Part shown: positions 36,058 through 47,400 of the stretch, piece after piece | Position numbering within the stretch: position 1 is the stretch's first letter | How the letters are laid out: each line of letters begins with the position of its first letter | NCBI GenBank assembly: GCA_964584315.1 | Contig: CAZOZO010000002.1 | Span: 82,863 to 146,862, forward strand | Direction of reading: 5' to 3' | DNA from: CAXXOK01 sp964584315 | Lineage (GTDB): Bacteria > Bacillota > Clostridia > Christensenellales > Aristaeellaceae | Length of the DNA stretch: 64,000 bases | Translations under genes and position numbers: made by a program | Notes under the pieces: model-generated | Databases searched by the model: none | Seen by the model: the letters and a program-made list of their open reading frames with translations, nothing else | Told to the model about the DNA's origin: nothing

Positions 36058-37164
36058 ATGAAGGAGATCAACATCGCGCGGGTACTGACCCACAAGCGCC
36101 GCGAAAAGGGCGTAACACAGGACGAACTGGCCGCCTACATCGGCTTGTCGAAAGCCTCGGTATCCAAGTGGGAGACCGAGCAGAGCTACCCGGACATTAC
36201 GCTGCTGCCGCGGCTGGCCGCCTACTTCAACATCAGCATCGACGAGCTGATGGGCTATGCGCCGCAGATGGAACGCGGCGATATCGACCGCCTGTACAAG
36301 CGCCTCGCGGGAGATTTCGCCGCAAGGCCGTTTGAGAAGGTGCTGGCCGAGTGTGGCGAATTGGTCAAGAAGTACTACTCCTGCTTTCCGCTGCTCTTGA
36401 AAATGGCCGTGCTGTACGTGAACCACCACACGCTGGCGCAGGGGCCGGAGGCGCGCGCGGCCGTGCTGCGTGACGCGGCGGAGTTGCTCCGACGCGTGCG
36501 AACCGAAGGGGAGGATGTATGGCTCACTCGCGACGCTACCACACTGGAAGCACTCTGCCACCTGATGCTGGGCGCACCGCAGGAGGCGCTTGACCTGCTG
36601 GGCGAGGAGATACGCCCGCTCAGCGGCGAGGGCACGCTGGTGGCGCAGGCCTACCAGATGCTCGGCAACCCGCAAAAGGCAACCGAGGTGTTGCAGATCG
36701 GCATGTACCAGCACCTGCTGCAACTGCTGGGCACCACCGCCGTGTATCTGGCACTGTGCACGGGCGATGCCGCCCGCACCGCCGAAACGGTTCGACGCGC
36801 GCTGACAGTGGCGGACGCCTACCATGTGGACACGCTGCACCCCAACACCGCGGCGCAACTGTGCCTCGCCGGTGCGCAGGCCTACGCGGGCCTTGGCGAA
36901 ACAGAGGAGGCATTGAGCCTGCTGCGCCGCTATGTAGCCCTGTGCGCGCACTTCCGCTTTACGCTTGCAGGCGATGCACACTTCGACGCCATCGGCCCAT
37001 GGCTCAAGAGCCTTGACCTGGGCGGCGAAGCCCCCCGCGACGAAAAGCTCATCCGCGAGAGCATGCTTGCCGCCATCACCCAGAACCCAGCCTTCGCCTC
37101 TCTTGCGGACGACGTGCGCCTCCGCGCGCTGGTGGAGGCCCTGCGCCAGCAGAACGGCGTCTGA
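36058..37164 (+). CDS. XRE-family HTH regulator with TPR-like C-terminal region
   Basis: Residues 1-65 are a helix-turn-helix domain (INIARVLTHKRREKGVTQDE, LSKASVSKWETEQSYPDITL, YFNISIDELMGY). The remaining 300 residues are helical repeats rich in Ala and Leu, such as LVAQAYQMLGNPQKATEVLQ and LAGAQAYAGLGETEEALSLL, resembling TPR. This architecture occurs in Firmicutes regulators that may sense peptides or other ligands. An ATG at 36058 and a GTG at 36049 are both possible starts; the short leader favours the ATG. It diverges from the sugar operon and is followed by the PLDc_N and ABC exporter genes, either of which it could control. Confidence 0.85.
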   Translation: MKEINIARVLTHKRREKGVTQDELAAYIGLSKASVSKWETEQSYPDITLLPRLAAYFNISIDELMGYAPQMERGDIDRLYKRLAGDFAARPFEKVLAECGELVKKYYSCFPLLLKMAVLYVNHHTLAQGPEARAAVLRDAAELLRRVRTEGEDVWLTRDATTLEALCHLMLGAPQEALDLLGEEIRPLSGEGTLVAQAYQMLGNPQKATEVLQIGMYQHLLQLLGTTAVYLALCTGDAARTAETVRRALTVADAYHVDTLHPNTAAQLCLAGAQAYAGLGETEEALSLLRRYVALCAHFRFTLAGDAHFDAIGPWLKSLDLGGEAPRDEKLIRESMLAAITQNPAFASLADDVRLRALVEALRQQNGV

Positions 37165-37307
37165 CATCCGCACATCCAAGCATTTCTACACTCCCCCAAC
37201 TTCTCTGCTTCAATCCTCGCGCTCTGCCACCTCCCCACCCCTTCTGTAACCAGAACACTGCCCCGTGCGGCGCAACCCGCCCACGATCGATATTGGAGGA
37301 AACACAA

Positions 37308-37508
37308 ATGGAAAACCTGCTCAAATATCTGCCTTTCCTGATCCCCGTGATCCTCATCGAGCTCGCCTTGATGGTGTCCGCGCTCATCCACCTGTTCAAC
37401 CACCCCAAATACCGCTTCGGCAACCGTGTGCTGTGGATCGTGCTGGTGGTGTTTCTCCAGATCATCGGGCCGGTGCTCTACTTCACGCTGGGCAGGGGCG
37501 ACGAATGA
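37308..37508 (+). CDS. Small PLDc_N-type membrane protein
   Basis: This 66-residue protein has two hydrophobic helices (LPFLIPVILIELALMVSALI and VLWIVLVVFLQIIGPVLYF) and the intervening HLFNHPKYRFGNR. This matches the phospholipase D nuclease N-terminal (PLDc_N) family, small membrane proteins often encoded next to ABC-2 exporters. The ATG at 37308 follows TTGGAGG at eight bases; its stop overlaps the ATPase start by four bases. Its role in the exporter is unknown but the coupling suggests a subunit or accessory. Confidence 0.85.
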   Translation: MENLLKYLPFLIPVILIELALMVSALIHLFNHPKYRFGNRVLWIVLVVFLQIIGPVLYFTLGRGDE

Positions 37509-38425
37509 TGGATGTGCTGCATATTGCCGGCCTACGCAAGTCGTTTGCCGCGCGCACGGTGCTGAATGGCCTTGACCTTGCGGTGCCGGAGCACTCGGTG
37601 TTCGGCTTCGTGGGGCAAAATGGCGCAGGCAAGACCACCACCATGAAGATCGTGCTGGGGCTGATCAGGGCCGATGCGGGCGAGGTGACCGTCTGTGGCG
37701 AGCCGGTGCGCTTCGGTCAGACGAAAACGAACCACCTGATCGGCTACCTGCCGGATGTTCCGGAGTTTTACGGCTAAATGCGCCCGAGAGAATACATGGC
37801 CCTCTGCGGCAGCATCGCGGGGCTGGAGGGTAAAATGGCCGCCATACGCAGCGAAGAGCTGCTCGCCCTCGTGGGCCTTGACGGTGTCAAACACCGCATC
37901 GGCGGGTTTTCTCGCGGCATGAAGCAGCGCCTGGGCATAGCGCAGGCATTGCTGGGCGCGCCCAAGCTGCTGATCTGCGATGAGCCAACCAGCGCGCTGG
38001 ATCCGCTGGGCCGCAAAGAGATCCTTGATATTTTGCAAGCGGTGAAGGGCGAAACGACGGTGCTCTTCTCCACGCACATCCTGTCGGACGTGGAGCGCAT
38101 CTGCGACCGCGTAGCCGTGCTGCATGGCGGGCAGGTGGTGCTGGGTGGCACGATGGACGAGGTGCGCATGCAACACAGGCACAACAGCCTTCTGGTCGCC
38201 TTCGACGACAGGGCTGACCTGCGCCGCCTGCTGGCCCAGCCGGAGATGACCCCGCACGTCGCAGGCGCGGAGGAGACCGGCGCCGCGGCCACGCTGAAAG
38301 TGGCAAACCTGCCCGCAGCCGAGGCCGCGCTGCTTGCCGCCTGCGCGCGAGAGGCGCTGCTGCCCACAAGGCTGGAGCGGCTGGAACCCACGCTGGAGAG
38401 CCTGTTTATGGAGGCTGTGCAATGA
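37505..38425 (+). pseudogene. ABC-2 type transporter ATPase with an in-frame TAA at codon 91
   Basis: One reading frame from ATG 37505 to 38425 encodes a complete BcrA/CcmA-type ATPase, but codon 91 (37775-37777) is TAA. The first half has Walker A GQNGAGKTTT and ends LIGYLPDVPEFYG; the second begins at ATG 37778 directly after the stop and carries signature FSRGMKQRLGIAQ, Walker B LLICDEPTSALD and FSTHILSDVER. The family normally has FY.YM at this point, so the stop replaces a Tyr codon by a single-base change. It may be a nonsense mutation, a sequencing error, or allow reinitiation at the adjacent ATG. It overlaps the PLDc_N and permease genes by four bases each. Confidence 0.88.
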
Positions 38426-39186
38426 ACGCCATGACCGCGTTTTTCAAAAAGGAGCTTCGCGAAGCCGTCGCTACGCATAAGCTCACGGTGCTGTGCCTTG
38501 TGTTTCTGCTGTTTGGCATCATGAACCCGCTGATGGCCAAGTTGCTGCCGGATGTACTGGGCTCCGTTCTGCCCGAAGGCATGACGATCACGCTTCCCAC
38601 GCCTTCCGCCATCGATTCCTGGGCGCAGTTTTACAAGAACATCCCCCAGATGGGCCTGATCGTGCTGGTGCTGCTCTACGGCGGCATGATGGCGAACGAG
38701 CTAAGCCGCGGTACCCTCACGCACCTCTTGACCAAGGGTCTCTCCCGCGGGACTGTGATCCTCGCCAAGTACGCAGCCGCGGGGCTGGTGTGGACGGCCG
38801 CCTACGTCCTGTGCCTTGGGGTCACATGGGTGTACACGCTCTACTTCTGGCCCGCGGACAATTTGCCGAACCTGCCGCTTGCGGCGCTGGGGCTGTGGGT
38901 GTTCGGGCTCGTGCTGCTCGCACCCTTGCCGCTGGGCGGCGTACTGTTCAAGAGCAATTACGGGAGCCTGCTATTTACCGGCGCGCTGGTCGTGCTGTTG
39001 ACGCTTTTGAACATCGTGCCCGCCATTGCGTCCGTCAGTCCCCTGACGCTCGCGTCGGCCAGCATGGCGCTGATCGGCGGCGTACAACCGGCCGGAACCT
39101 TCCTTTGGCCAATGGTAACGGCAATTGGACTGATCGCCGCGTTCCTTGGCATCGGCGTTCTGGTGTTTGATCGCCGCTCGCTGTAA
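38422..39186 (+). CDS. ABC-2 type transporter permease
   Basis: This 254-residue protein has about six membrane helices: LTVLCLVFLLFGIMNPLMAK, MGLIVLVLLYGGMMANELS, YAAAGLVWTAAYVLCLGVTW, LAALGLWVFGLVLLAPLPL, LLFTGALVVLLTLLNIVPAI and MVTAIGLIAAFLGIGVLVF. The motif ELSRGTLTHLLTKGLSR after the second helix is typical of ABC-2 exporters of the bacitracin/gliding-motility type. Its start overlaps the ATPase stop by ATGA. The partner ATPase has an internal stop, so the exporter may be inactive if that stop is real. The substrate is unknown. Confidence 0.88.
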   Translation: MNAMTAFFKKELREAVATHKLTVLCLVFLLFGIMNPLMAKLLPDVLGSVLPEGMTITLPTPSAIDSWAQFYKNIPQMGLIVLVLLYGGMMANELSRGTLTHLLTKGLSRGTVILAKYAAAGLVWTAAYVLCLGVTWVYTLYFWPADNLPNLPLAALGLWVFGLVLLAPLPLGGVLFKSNYGSLLFTGALVVLLTLLNIVPAIASVSPLTLASASMALIGGVQPAGTFLWPMVTAIGLIAAFLGIGVLVFDRRSL

Positions 39187-39262
39187 GGTCGCCAAAACGA
39201 CGTTGCCTTGCCGCAGCGTAGAATGGTGTGCGCCATCCTGAACGCTCTATCCTTCGCAAAGT

Positions 39263-39306
39263 ACAGACCGAGCCGTCAACCTCACACGGTTGGCGGCTCG
39301 GTCTGT
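39263..39306 (+). terminator. Long hairpin after the ABC-2 exporter genes
   Basis: A 19-bp stem with one G-U pair and a six-base loop (ACAGACCGAGCCG... / ...CGGCTCGGTCTGT) lies 76 bp after the stop at 39186. It lacks a T-run but is the strongest hairpin of the 39187-39471 region, which otherwise holds no gene. Confidence 0.6.
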
Positions 39307-39471
39307 GTATCGCATGATTTCAGGTCCTTCGCGCGACCTGTGGATCGCAATCGGTTTTTCATTTAGGCGATGTGCAAAGGCAAGAGGGTCGTTAGATGCA
39401 TAGGCATTTCACAATCTAGTCTGCGTGCCCAAACGGCGCGAGATGGAATCGTAATGGTTCGAAAATCGCGC

Positions 39472-41391
39472 TTACTGATCCACCACGACCTCCAAGTCGC
39501 TCCCGGCTGCACCGCCCACATCCATCGGGTTGGATTCCGGCGGCTTGTTAAGCGTCGTGTACAGCAGCGCGCGCGACAAACCAAACCGCACATTGGCCGA
39601 AAACTCATACAGGGTGGGCGAGCACAGGTCATAATACACGTTGGAATAGATGGGTGCGGTGGGCATCACCTCGCGCCAGCGATCCTGAAACTTGAACCAC
39701 TTGGCTGTAAATGCCGCCATATCCCCGCTGGGCACGCGGCGCATGGCGCGGGCAGCGCTCATCAGCCGCTCGTCCCTCAGGCCGGAGGTATTCACGGCGC
39801 CCTGCCACACATCGTCCACATTGTAGGCGTTGTAGGGGTCGAAAGCAAAGAAGAACGTCTCCGTCAGGAAGAACAGATCGTATTGCCGCGCGCCATCCAC
39901 GCGGAAATACTGGCGAAGCATGTCTGCAAAGCTCATTTCAGTCACCGTCAGGCGTATGCCCAGCGTGCCGCACGCTTCGGTCAGCTGTCGCAGCAGCATA
40001 TCGCTTGCCTGGCCGGGCGTTTTGGCCCAGCGCAGCGCAAGCGGCGTGAGCTTACCCTTTTGGATGCGGCAGCGTATCTCGTTCTGCCCGTCCACATATT
40101 GCTTGCCATTCTCATTGTAGATGTAGCCCGCCTTAATCAGCAGGTCACGGGCACTGTCCACATCAAAGCCGATTTCGTATTTGGCGAGGGCTTCGGTATT
40201 CTGCGACACCATCCACTGTCCGTAACCGTAATAGGCATACACGGGCAGCGCGTTGTTTTGGAACAGGTCGGTACAGAAAGCATTGCGGTCGATACACATG
40301 GCGATCGCCTTGCGCACGTTCGCATCGTCGGTGGGCGACTGTTCGCATGCGAACGCGAGGAAGGAGTACCCCGCGCTCAAAAAGTTGCTTACCTCCCCCG
40401 CCCCGCTCGTCTGCAATGCCCGCGCCCGGGCCACTTCACCGGCATCGGTCAGCTTGTGCACAATCTGCACATCGCCGCGCTCAAACGCGTCCATGGCGCT
40501 CGCATTATCCATGTAGGCAATCTTGATGGCGGGCAACGCTGGCTTTCTGCCCTCGAAATTGCCCTGATAATTCGGGTTGATCTCCACGGTGGCAGTGCTG
40601 GCCGCCGCATCGTATGCTACAAGCTGGTATGGCCCGCAGGTGATGCGGGGCTGGTGCGCGTATCCGTTTGCGCCGCTCAGGTTTGCCTGAAGCAGCTCAA
40701 GGGTGAGCGGCGCAGGCACGCCTACCTCGGCGGTCGCGTTTTGCGCAAGGGTCAGGTAGGCGCCGCGGCCATCATCACGCACAGCATAGCCGGGCGCGAT
40801 GGCTTGTATGGGGGTCGGGCTCACGTCCATCAGCGTTTGCTCAAAGAAGTATGGCAGCTCGCCCGCCGCAACAGTGATGGAGAAGCGGTAATCCCCCAGC
40901 AGTCGCACACCGCTGAACAGCGCACGGTTGCCCGCTGCATACTCCGCGTAGCCTGTCAAGTAGTCGTAATTGGTGTGCTGCCCGCCCAACGCAGGGATCA
41001 GTGGGTCGCTTTGCAAAAGCACGGTAAACACATAATCCCGCGCGGTGATGGGCGACCCGTCGTTGTACAGCAGCCCATGCACCAAGTCGAACGTGTAAGT
41101 GCGGTTTCCGCGCCCGTCGTCCGTCACGGTGTGCGACGCGACCACCGATGTATCCACCGCAAACTCGCCCGTGGACTTCCACACCACGGTGCTGTAGCCG
41201 TGCAGCAGGCTGCGCAGGTTGGCATCCACATTGTTGCTGCCCCACATGTTGCTGTACAGGTAGCCGCTCATCTGCGTAGCGATGGCCACCACCGTGGGCT
41301 CCAACTCGGCGGTTGGCTCCTGCGCCCCCTGCGCGAGCGCGACGGAGCCGCACAGCATCAGCGCGGTCAATAGCGCAACCAGCTTTTTCAT
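39472..41391 (-). CDS. Extracellular solute-binding protein family 5 (peptide/nickel type), orphan
   Basis: The 639-residue protein has a signal peptide (MKKLVALLTALMLCGSVALA, cleavage near 20-22), then a family 5 binding protein: YSTVVWKSTGEFAVDTSVVA, the LVHGLLYNDGSPITARDYVF segment typical of the family, AYMDNASAMDAFERGDVQIV and VRKAIAMCIDRNAFC. Such proteins deliver peptides or other solutes to Opp/Dpp permeases. No permease or ATPase gene is nearby. The cysteine at about residue 14 does not sit in a good lipobox, so surface retention is unclear. It follows the giant repeat protein gene by 77 bp on the same strand. Confidence 0.88.
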   Translation of the reverse strand: MKKLVALLTALMLCGSVALAQGAQEPTAELEPTVVAIATQMSGYLYSNMWGSNNVDANLRSLLHGYSTVVWKSTGEFAVDTSVVASHTVTDDGRGNRTYTFDLVHGLLYNDGSPITARDYVFTVLLQSDPLIPALGGQHTNYDYLTGYAEYAAGNRALFSGVRLLGDYRFSITVAAGELPYFFEQTLMDVSPTPIQAIAPGYAVRDDGRGAYLTLAQNATAEVGVPAPLTLELLQANLSGANGYAHQPRITCGPYQLVAYDAAASTATVEINPNYQGNFEGRKPALPAIKIAYMDNASAMDAFERGDVQIVHKLTDAGEVARARALQTSGAGEVSNFLSAGYSFLAFACEQSPTDDANVRKAIAMCIDRNAFCTDLFQNNALPVYAYYGYGQWMVSQNTEALAKYEIGFDVDSARDLLIKAGYIYNENGKQYVDGQNEIRCRIQKGKLTPLALRWAKTPGQASDMLLRQLTEACGTLGIRLTVTEMSFADMLRQYFRVDGARQYDLFFLTETFFFAFDPYNAYNVDDVWQGAVNTSGLRDERLMSAARAMRRVPSGDMAAFTAKWFKFQDRWREVMPTAPIYSNVYYDLCSPTLYEFSANVRFGLSRALLYTTLNKPPESNPMDVGGAAGSDLEVVVDQ

Positions 41392-41420
41392 ACGGTCATA
41401 CCCCCAATGTTGCTCGGGTA

Positions 41421-41457
41421 CGCCAAACGCGCGCGATGGTACTGCGCGCGTTTGGCG
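41421..41457 (-). terminator. Perfect 14-bp hairpin between the giant gene and the solute-binding protein gene
   Basis: CGCCAAACGCGCGC pairs perfectly with GCGCGCGTTTGGCG around a nine-base loop, 11 bp after the giant gene stop. A T-run is missing, so it may be a terminator or an RNA-stabilising stem between the two genes. Confidence 0.55.
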
Positions 41458-41468
41458 TTGCTACGCGG

Positions 41469-44400
41469 TCATTCCACGGTCAGGCCAACCTCAAAGTTAT
41501 AACCGCCCGCGCCCAACGGGATGCCAAGATCCTCCAGCGTGACCAGCGTGGGCACGCTGCGGTAATACACGCGGATCACGTTCTCCGCTTCGTCCTTGCC
41601 CAGCACCAGCGGCAGCCCCACGACACGGCTCAATGCATAGCCGCCCAGCAGGCGTGGCGGGTAGGTGGTCACGGTGGAGTCGAGCACACCGCGCAGCGTT
41701 ACGGTGGCGCGTGCCGCAAGCACATTGTCGTAATAGTAACGCACGCTGTAGGCCGCGGTGGGCGCGTAGATCTCCAATTCGCCCTTCTGCACGGCCACGG
41801 TATAGTTGCCGGTCACGTTCTCCCCCGCGGCGTTGACCAGCAGCAGTTGCGCAAGGTCAAGCCCCACATCCGTGTATCTGCCCACGGCGCGCTGCGGCAT
41901 GTCAAGCAGCGCGTACCCCTCCAGCGTATCGGCGCCCATCAGGCCCTCGGATGCGTACACATCCGGCTGATGATCCAGGCCGTCATATGTCACGCCCAAC
42001 GTGGTCACGGCCAGGGTCAGGGGCGCGGGTGTCACGGTCAGTGTGCCGATGGTGCTGGCTACCGTGTAGTTGCCCGTCACATCCTCGCCGGTCGCGTCGT
42101 CGGTCACGGTTGCGCCCGTCAGTGCCATCGGCTGCTCAGCCACCACGTTCACGGCACTGTTGCCAGCCAGCGTCGCGTGCAGGGTGTGCCCCGTCAGCAA
42201 GCCTTCGCTGCGCACGTCTGTCACGGCGTGCAGGCTCGCATCGTAAGCGAAGGTTTGGCTGTCTACGGTAATCTGCAGCGGAATGGGCGTCACCTCTACG
42301 GTTCCGGGGGTCACAGCCACGGTGTAGTTACCCGCACGGTCGATCGTGCTGTCCGCAGCGTCAGTCAGTGCCCAGGCGGTGGCCGTAGCGGCGAGCGCGC
42401 CCGGCGTGCCGTCCGGCAGACGGGTCACGTTCACGGTGGTACGGTTCTGCTCGGTCAGGCTGATGGCGTCGCGGTCGGTCAGTCCCTCGATCTCGCGGGG
42501 CACTGTATGCGTCTGACCGTTATACGCCTCGCTGAGCGTACCGTAGGTGACGTTGAGTGCGCGCGGCGTGATCACGACCGACGCGCTCGCGGGCTCAACC
42601 GTGTAGTTACCGCTGCGCGAGGTGAGCAGCACCGTTACGGGGTGTTCGCCAACGTCGTAGAACAGGGGATTCTCGGTCTGAGGCTCGGTAGATGCGGCGG
42701 AACCCGTATCCTCATACGCGATGTCGAATTCATCATTCAGGCCAATATCGCCCACATCGGTACGGATCGTCTCCGGCAAGCCGATGCTGTGGCCCTCCCC
42801 ATCGTACACGGTTTCCACGCCAGTAAGCTCAACCTGTGCCGAGCCAATGGCGAAGGGTTCGATCACGATGTGGCCCGGACGATAGGCGATCTGATAGTTG
42901 GCGGTCACATCCGTGCCGCCGCGCACGACGCGCACACTCTCCAGCAGCACATCGCGGTCACACACATCGACATTCGTGTTTTCAAGGCCCGCGACGTAGG
43001 TCAGATCAGTCAGGGCATGACCTTCCAGCAGGTTGACTACGCTCATGTCGCCGCGCACGCCCTGCGCCTTGCCACTGTACGTGAAGGGTGTGCCGCCGCT
43101 GGCGGCGGCGTTGCTCTCGCTGGTGACGGTCAGCGGGCGGCGAGCGATGGTCAGCGTCACGGTCTCATCGGCGGGGTTTGCATGCAGGGCACTCTCCGCG
43201 TGGATCACGACACTGTATGTGCCTGCTTCGGTAAAGGCCATGTCCGCGAGGTCGCTGAACGTCCACTGCTCGCCCGTATCCGTGCGCGTAGCCGTGTAGG
43301 AGAAGGTAAAGTCATCGGTGCGGATCACGGCAGAGCCATCCTCCGCGGTCACGAGCACATCGGGCGCGGGAATGCGGTGCGCCTGCGCGTCGTAGACCGT
43401 GCTTTCGCCCTCGGCCACGATCAGGGTGGCGGCGGTGCCACGACCTACCGCGATATGGCCGGGTTCGCGCGTGATCTGGTAGTTGGATGTGTAATCGGTA
43501 TCGCCGAACATCAGCCGCACGCTGTCCACCTGCACGGGGTGGCCGCCGATGGTCGCCTGCGTGTTGTCCCGCAGGGTGTAGACAGGGGCTTCGGCATTAT
43601 ACAGCGTGCCGGTCAGTGTAGCGGTCTTGACGCTCCACGTGACGGGGCTTCCGTCCGCGGCCAGCGTGTAAACAAAGCCGTCGTTCGAATCCGCGGTCAT
43701 GGTGACAGGCGCGGGCAGGATGGTCAGGGTCGAGGTGGTCACCACGGGCCGGTAGTTGCTCTGGCTCACGCGCACGTAGAGCACATGGCCCACGGTATTG
43801 CCCGCCGTGTCACGCAGCACATCGGTGCGTGTGGGCATGGATTCGGCGGTAATCCAGTCCGGGTCATCCGCGTCCAGCGCGTTCAGGCTGTAGGCATAGC
43901 GCAAGCCTTCGATCGCGTTGCCTTCCCTGTCAGTCATGACAGGCGCGGCGAACGCGTGCGGCTGCCCATCATACCCGGCGGCATCCACCGCTGGCGCGGC
44001 CAGCGCCTCGCCCGGCAGGATCACGATACGGCCCGCAGCAAAGGTAAGGGCATAGTTTGCGGTCACGTCGCGGCCATCCGGCCCCAGCATCGGGATACCC
44101 GCAAGCTGTACGGCGCGGTTGCACACATCGGTGTTCTCATTGGCAAAGCCGCTTGTGAACACGGCGTTGCCGCTGTCCAGACGGTCGCCTTCGGCCAGGA
44201 TGCCCTCGCTCACATACGCTGCCTCTACCTGCCGCGCCGTGCGGTCATAGGTATAGGGCAAGGCGCTGTTGTTGCCACTGGCCACGGTCAGCGGTCGCTG
44301 CGCGATGGTCAGGGTAGCGGAGCGCACCATGAAGTCGGTATAGTTGGGGCTGGTGATGCGCACAGTCAGGGGATACGTGCCCGCATCCACATAGGTGGGC

Positions 44401-47400
44401 AGCGGCGTTTCATCGGTCACGGTCACCCATGCGCCCGCGCCGTCCAGATATGCCAGGTCGTAGGCGCTGCCCTCAGGCACCAGCGCCACGGCGGTGTATC
44501 CATGGGGTTTGCCATCGTAAGTGGCGCTGTCCGGGCTCAGGCTCAGGTCGATGCCGGTCGCCTGCGTGATGGTCATAAGGCCTTCTGCGTTGACCAGCGT
44601 GTAGTTGCCCGCGTTGCCGCTGAGCATCCCCACAGGCTCACCCCACGCGACGGGGTATTCGCCCGGCAGCGTGTGCGGGCCGTTACCCATTAGTGTCACA
44701 AACGCATCGTCCGTGCCCACGAAGCCCGTATCGCCGATGGCGATTCCGTTTGCGTCCAGCGTGGCCTTGGGCCGCGCATAGCCGGTCACGGTATGGCCTG
44801 TGCCGTCGAAGGGCACGGTCAGGCTGTCCGGCGTGATAGTGACCTCGCGCCGCGTGATCTCTACCGTTTCGCTGGCAGGGGCGATGGTCAGGTTGCCGCT
44901 ACGGTCAGTCACATAGGCGGTCACGGTCTGTTGCGTCACGTCGGTGAAGGCCGGGCTCACGTTTTCGCGCGCGCCTTCGCTGCCGCCGTAAGGCGTGGCG
45001 GTGTAGGCAATGGCAAAGCGGGGGCTGCCATCCGGCAGGGTCTCGCCACTCAGGCTCAAGCCACCAAGCGGCGTTACCAGCGTGTCGCTCAGTACCGCGC
45101 TATGGTTACCGCCGTTATACACATGGCTTACGCCAGTCAGGGTCAGGCCGCCCGCCACATACAGCGGCGCAATCACGATGCGGCCGGGGGTAAGGGTGAT
45201 ATCGTAGTTGGCCGTCACGTCCCTGCTGCCGTTTTGGAGCGTGACCGCGTCAAGCGTGACAGGACGGTCGCACACGTCGGTGCTTTCGTTGCCCGCGCCA
45301 TCCGCAATAACATAGGAAGTGATGTCGTCATTCGGCGCGAAGGTGCCACGCTCGACCAGCCACGGGTCCACCTGCTGCGGCTCGCCGCTGTAAGTGAAGG
45401 GTGCGGGAGCGTTGTTGCCACTGGTAACGGTCAGGGGGCGGCGCGTGATGGTGAGGGTCGCCATGCCGGTCACAGGCGAGGCGTGACGGCGGCTCGTTGC
45501 GGTGATCTCCACGTTGTAGACGCCCGCATCGGTAAAGTGCGGCAGCTCGTTGGTTAAGCTCCACGTATCGTCCGTGCCCTCGCGGGTCACGCGGTAGCGC
45601 AGGCGGTAATCGCCGGTCTGATCCACATAGGTGCCGTCGTCCGCCATCACGGATACGACTGGCTGGGGCAGCGTGTAGTCCGTACCGTTATACTCGCCGC
45701 CTGTGCTTTGCGCAGTCATCACAGCAGGCGCGGTGCCCTGCCCCACGGTCATGTGGCCGTTTGAAAGGGTGATGGCATAATTGCGGCTCACGTCCACACC
45801 GCCGAGCATCACGGAGCAGGCCTCCACGGTCACATCCTGCTCGCCGATGTCGCTGCGGGTGTTGCTGCCAAGGGTATAGGCCAGCGTACCGCCAAGGTAT
45901 AGTTCGCCTGCCGTGAGTGAGGCGGTGCTTACCGTCCATGGGAGCGCGGTGCCATCCGCGCCGATGGTGTAGACAAAATCGTCCTTCGAATCGGCGGTCA
46001 CGGTAATGGGCGCAGGCGTGATGGTCAGCGTGGCGGTCGTCTCCGCGGGCTGATAGTTGGGGCTCTCGGCACGGATGGTCACGGTATAGCCGCCATCCTG
46101 CGCATCCGTGTAGGTGACGGGCGCATTGCTGAACGCGCCGCCGTTCACACTGTAGTGGTAGGTGACCGGCTCCTCCACGGGTTGTCCGGCCGCATTCAGC
46201 AACACGGGCTCGGCAAAGGCCTGCGCCTGCCCGTTATACTGCACGGTGCGCGTGGTGGGCGCCATGCTGGTGCCTTGCGCTGTAACGTCGATGCGACCGT
46301 TCTCGATGGATACGTCATAGTTGGCGGTCACGTTGGTGCCCAGCTGATCCCGAATGACCAACGTGGCTGCGTCAACGCGCACGTCATGGCCGCCCACGGC
46401 GGTCTGTGCGTTGCCCAGACCCACCTCAAACGCGAACGATGCGATGGTGTGCGCCGCGCCGCTACCGTTGACCAGCCCGGCCACTGCCGTGGTGGGCGTG
46501 ACACTGTAGGCGCCGCTCACGCGGTGCTCTGCGCCGTTGTACACGAAGGCGGCCGTCTCGCTGGCGATGCTAAGCGGGCGGGCGAGGATGGTGAGCATGC
46601 CCTGCGCGGCCGCCTCGTAGCCTTGCACGAAGTACGGGCTGGTGACGCGCACCTTGAAGGTATATTGCCCCGCGTCCGTCGCAGCAGGTAACTGCCCGCC
46701 CGCATCCAGCGCGGTATAGGTGAGACCGTTATCCGTGGAATACTCCACTGTGTAGGGGGCGCCTGCGGGCGCGTTCAACTCATATTGCAGCCGGTGGGCT
46801 TGCGCGTCATACACCAGCGCATCGTCGTACAGGGCGATGCTCAGGCCTGCTACGCCGGGATCGATGGTCAGCGAACCGTCGCCGGATTCCAGGCTGTAGT
46901 TGCCAAGCTGGCCAACGCTCATCACCGGCGCTTCCCACCCGATGGGGTAATAGCCGGGCTCGGCATGGCTGTTGTTGGTCAGGGTCACCTGCAGGCTGTC
47001 GCCGCCCAGCAGGCCGCGGTCATCCGTCGGCTGGCCGGAAGGGCTCAGCGCAGCGCGCTCCACGGCGTAATCCGCCACGGTGCGCAGCGTGCCATCGTAA
47101 ACGTAACGTTCGGTCGCTGGCGTGATGCGCGCGGGCCGCTGCGTGATGCGCAGGCGCGCCACGCCGCTCACGTCGGGGTAGTTGCCATCCACGCTTACAC
47201 CACGCACGTACACTAGCGCGTCGCTCACGTTGGTCGCTGCGTAGGTGGGGCTGCTCACGCTATCCTCGGCGGTGCCGTACAGCCAGCTGAACCGATCCGG
47301 CGATACGCTGCGCGCACCATCCAGCACGGAGGCGACCGTCACGCTATGGGGCTGTGCGTCATAGACTGCGCTGTAGCCCGCGAGGTTCAGGGTGAGGCCG

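Noticed and set aside
37775..37777. TAA read as a sense codon (genetic code change)
   Set aside because: Other genes in the window, such as asp23 and the first adaptor, end in TAA in the normal way.
39370..41373. Plus-strand open frame of 667 codons
   Set aside because: Antisense to the family 5 solute-binding protein gene.
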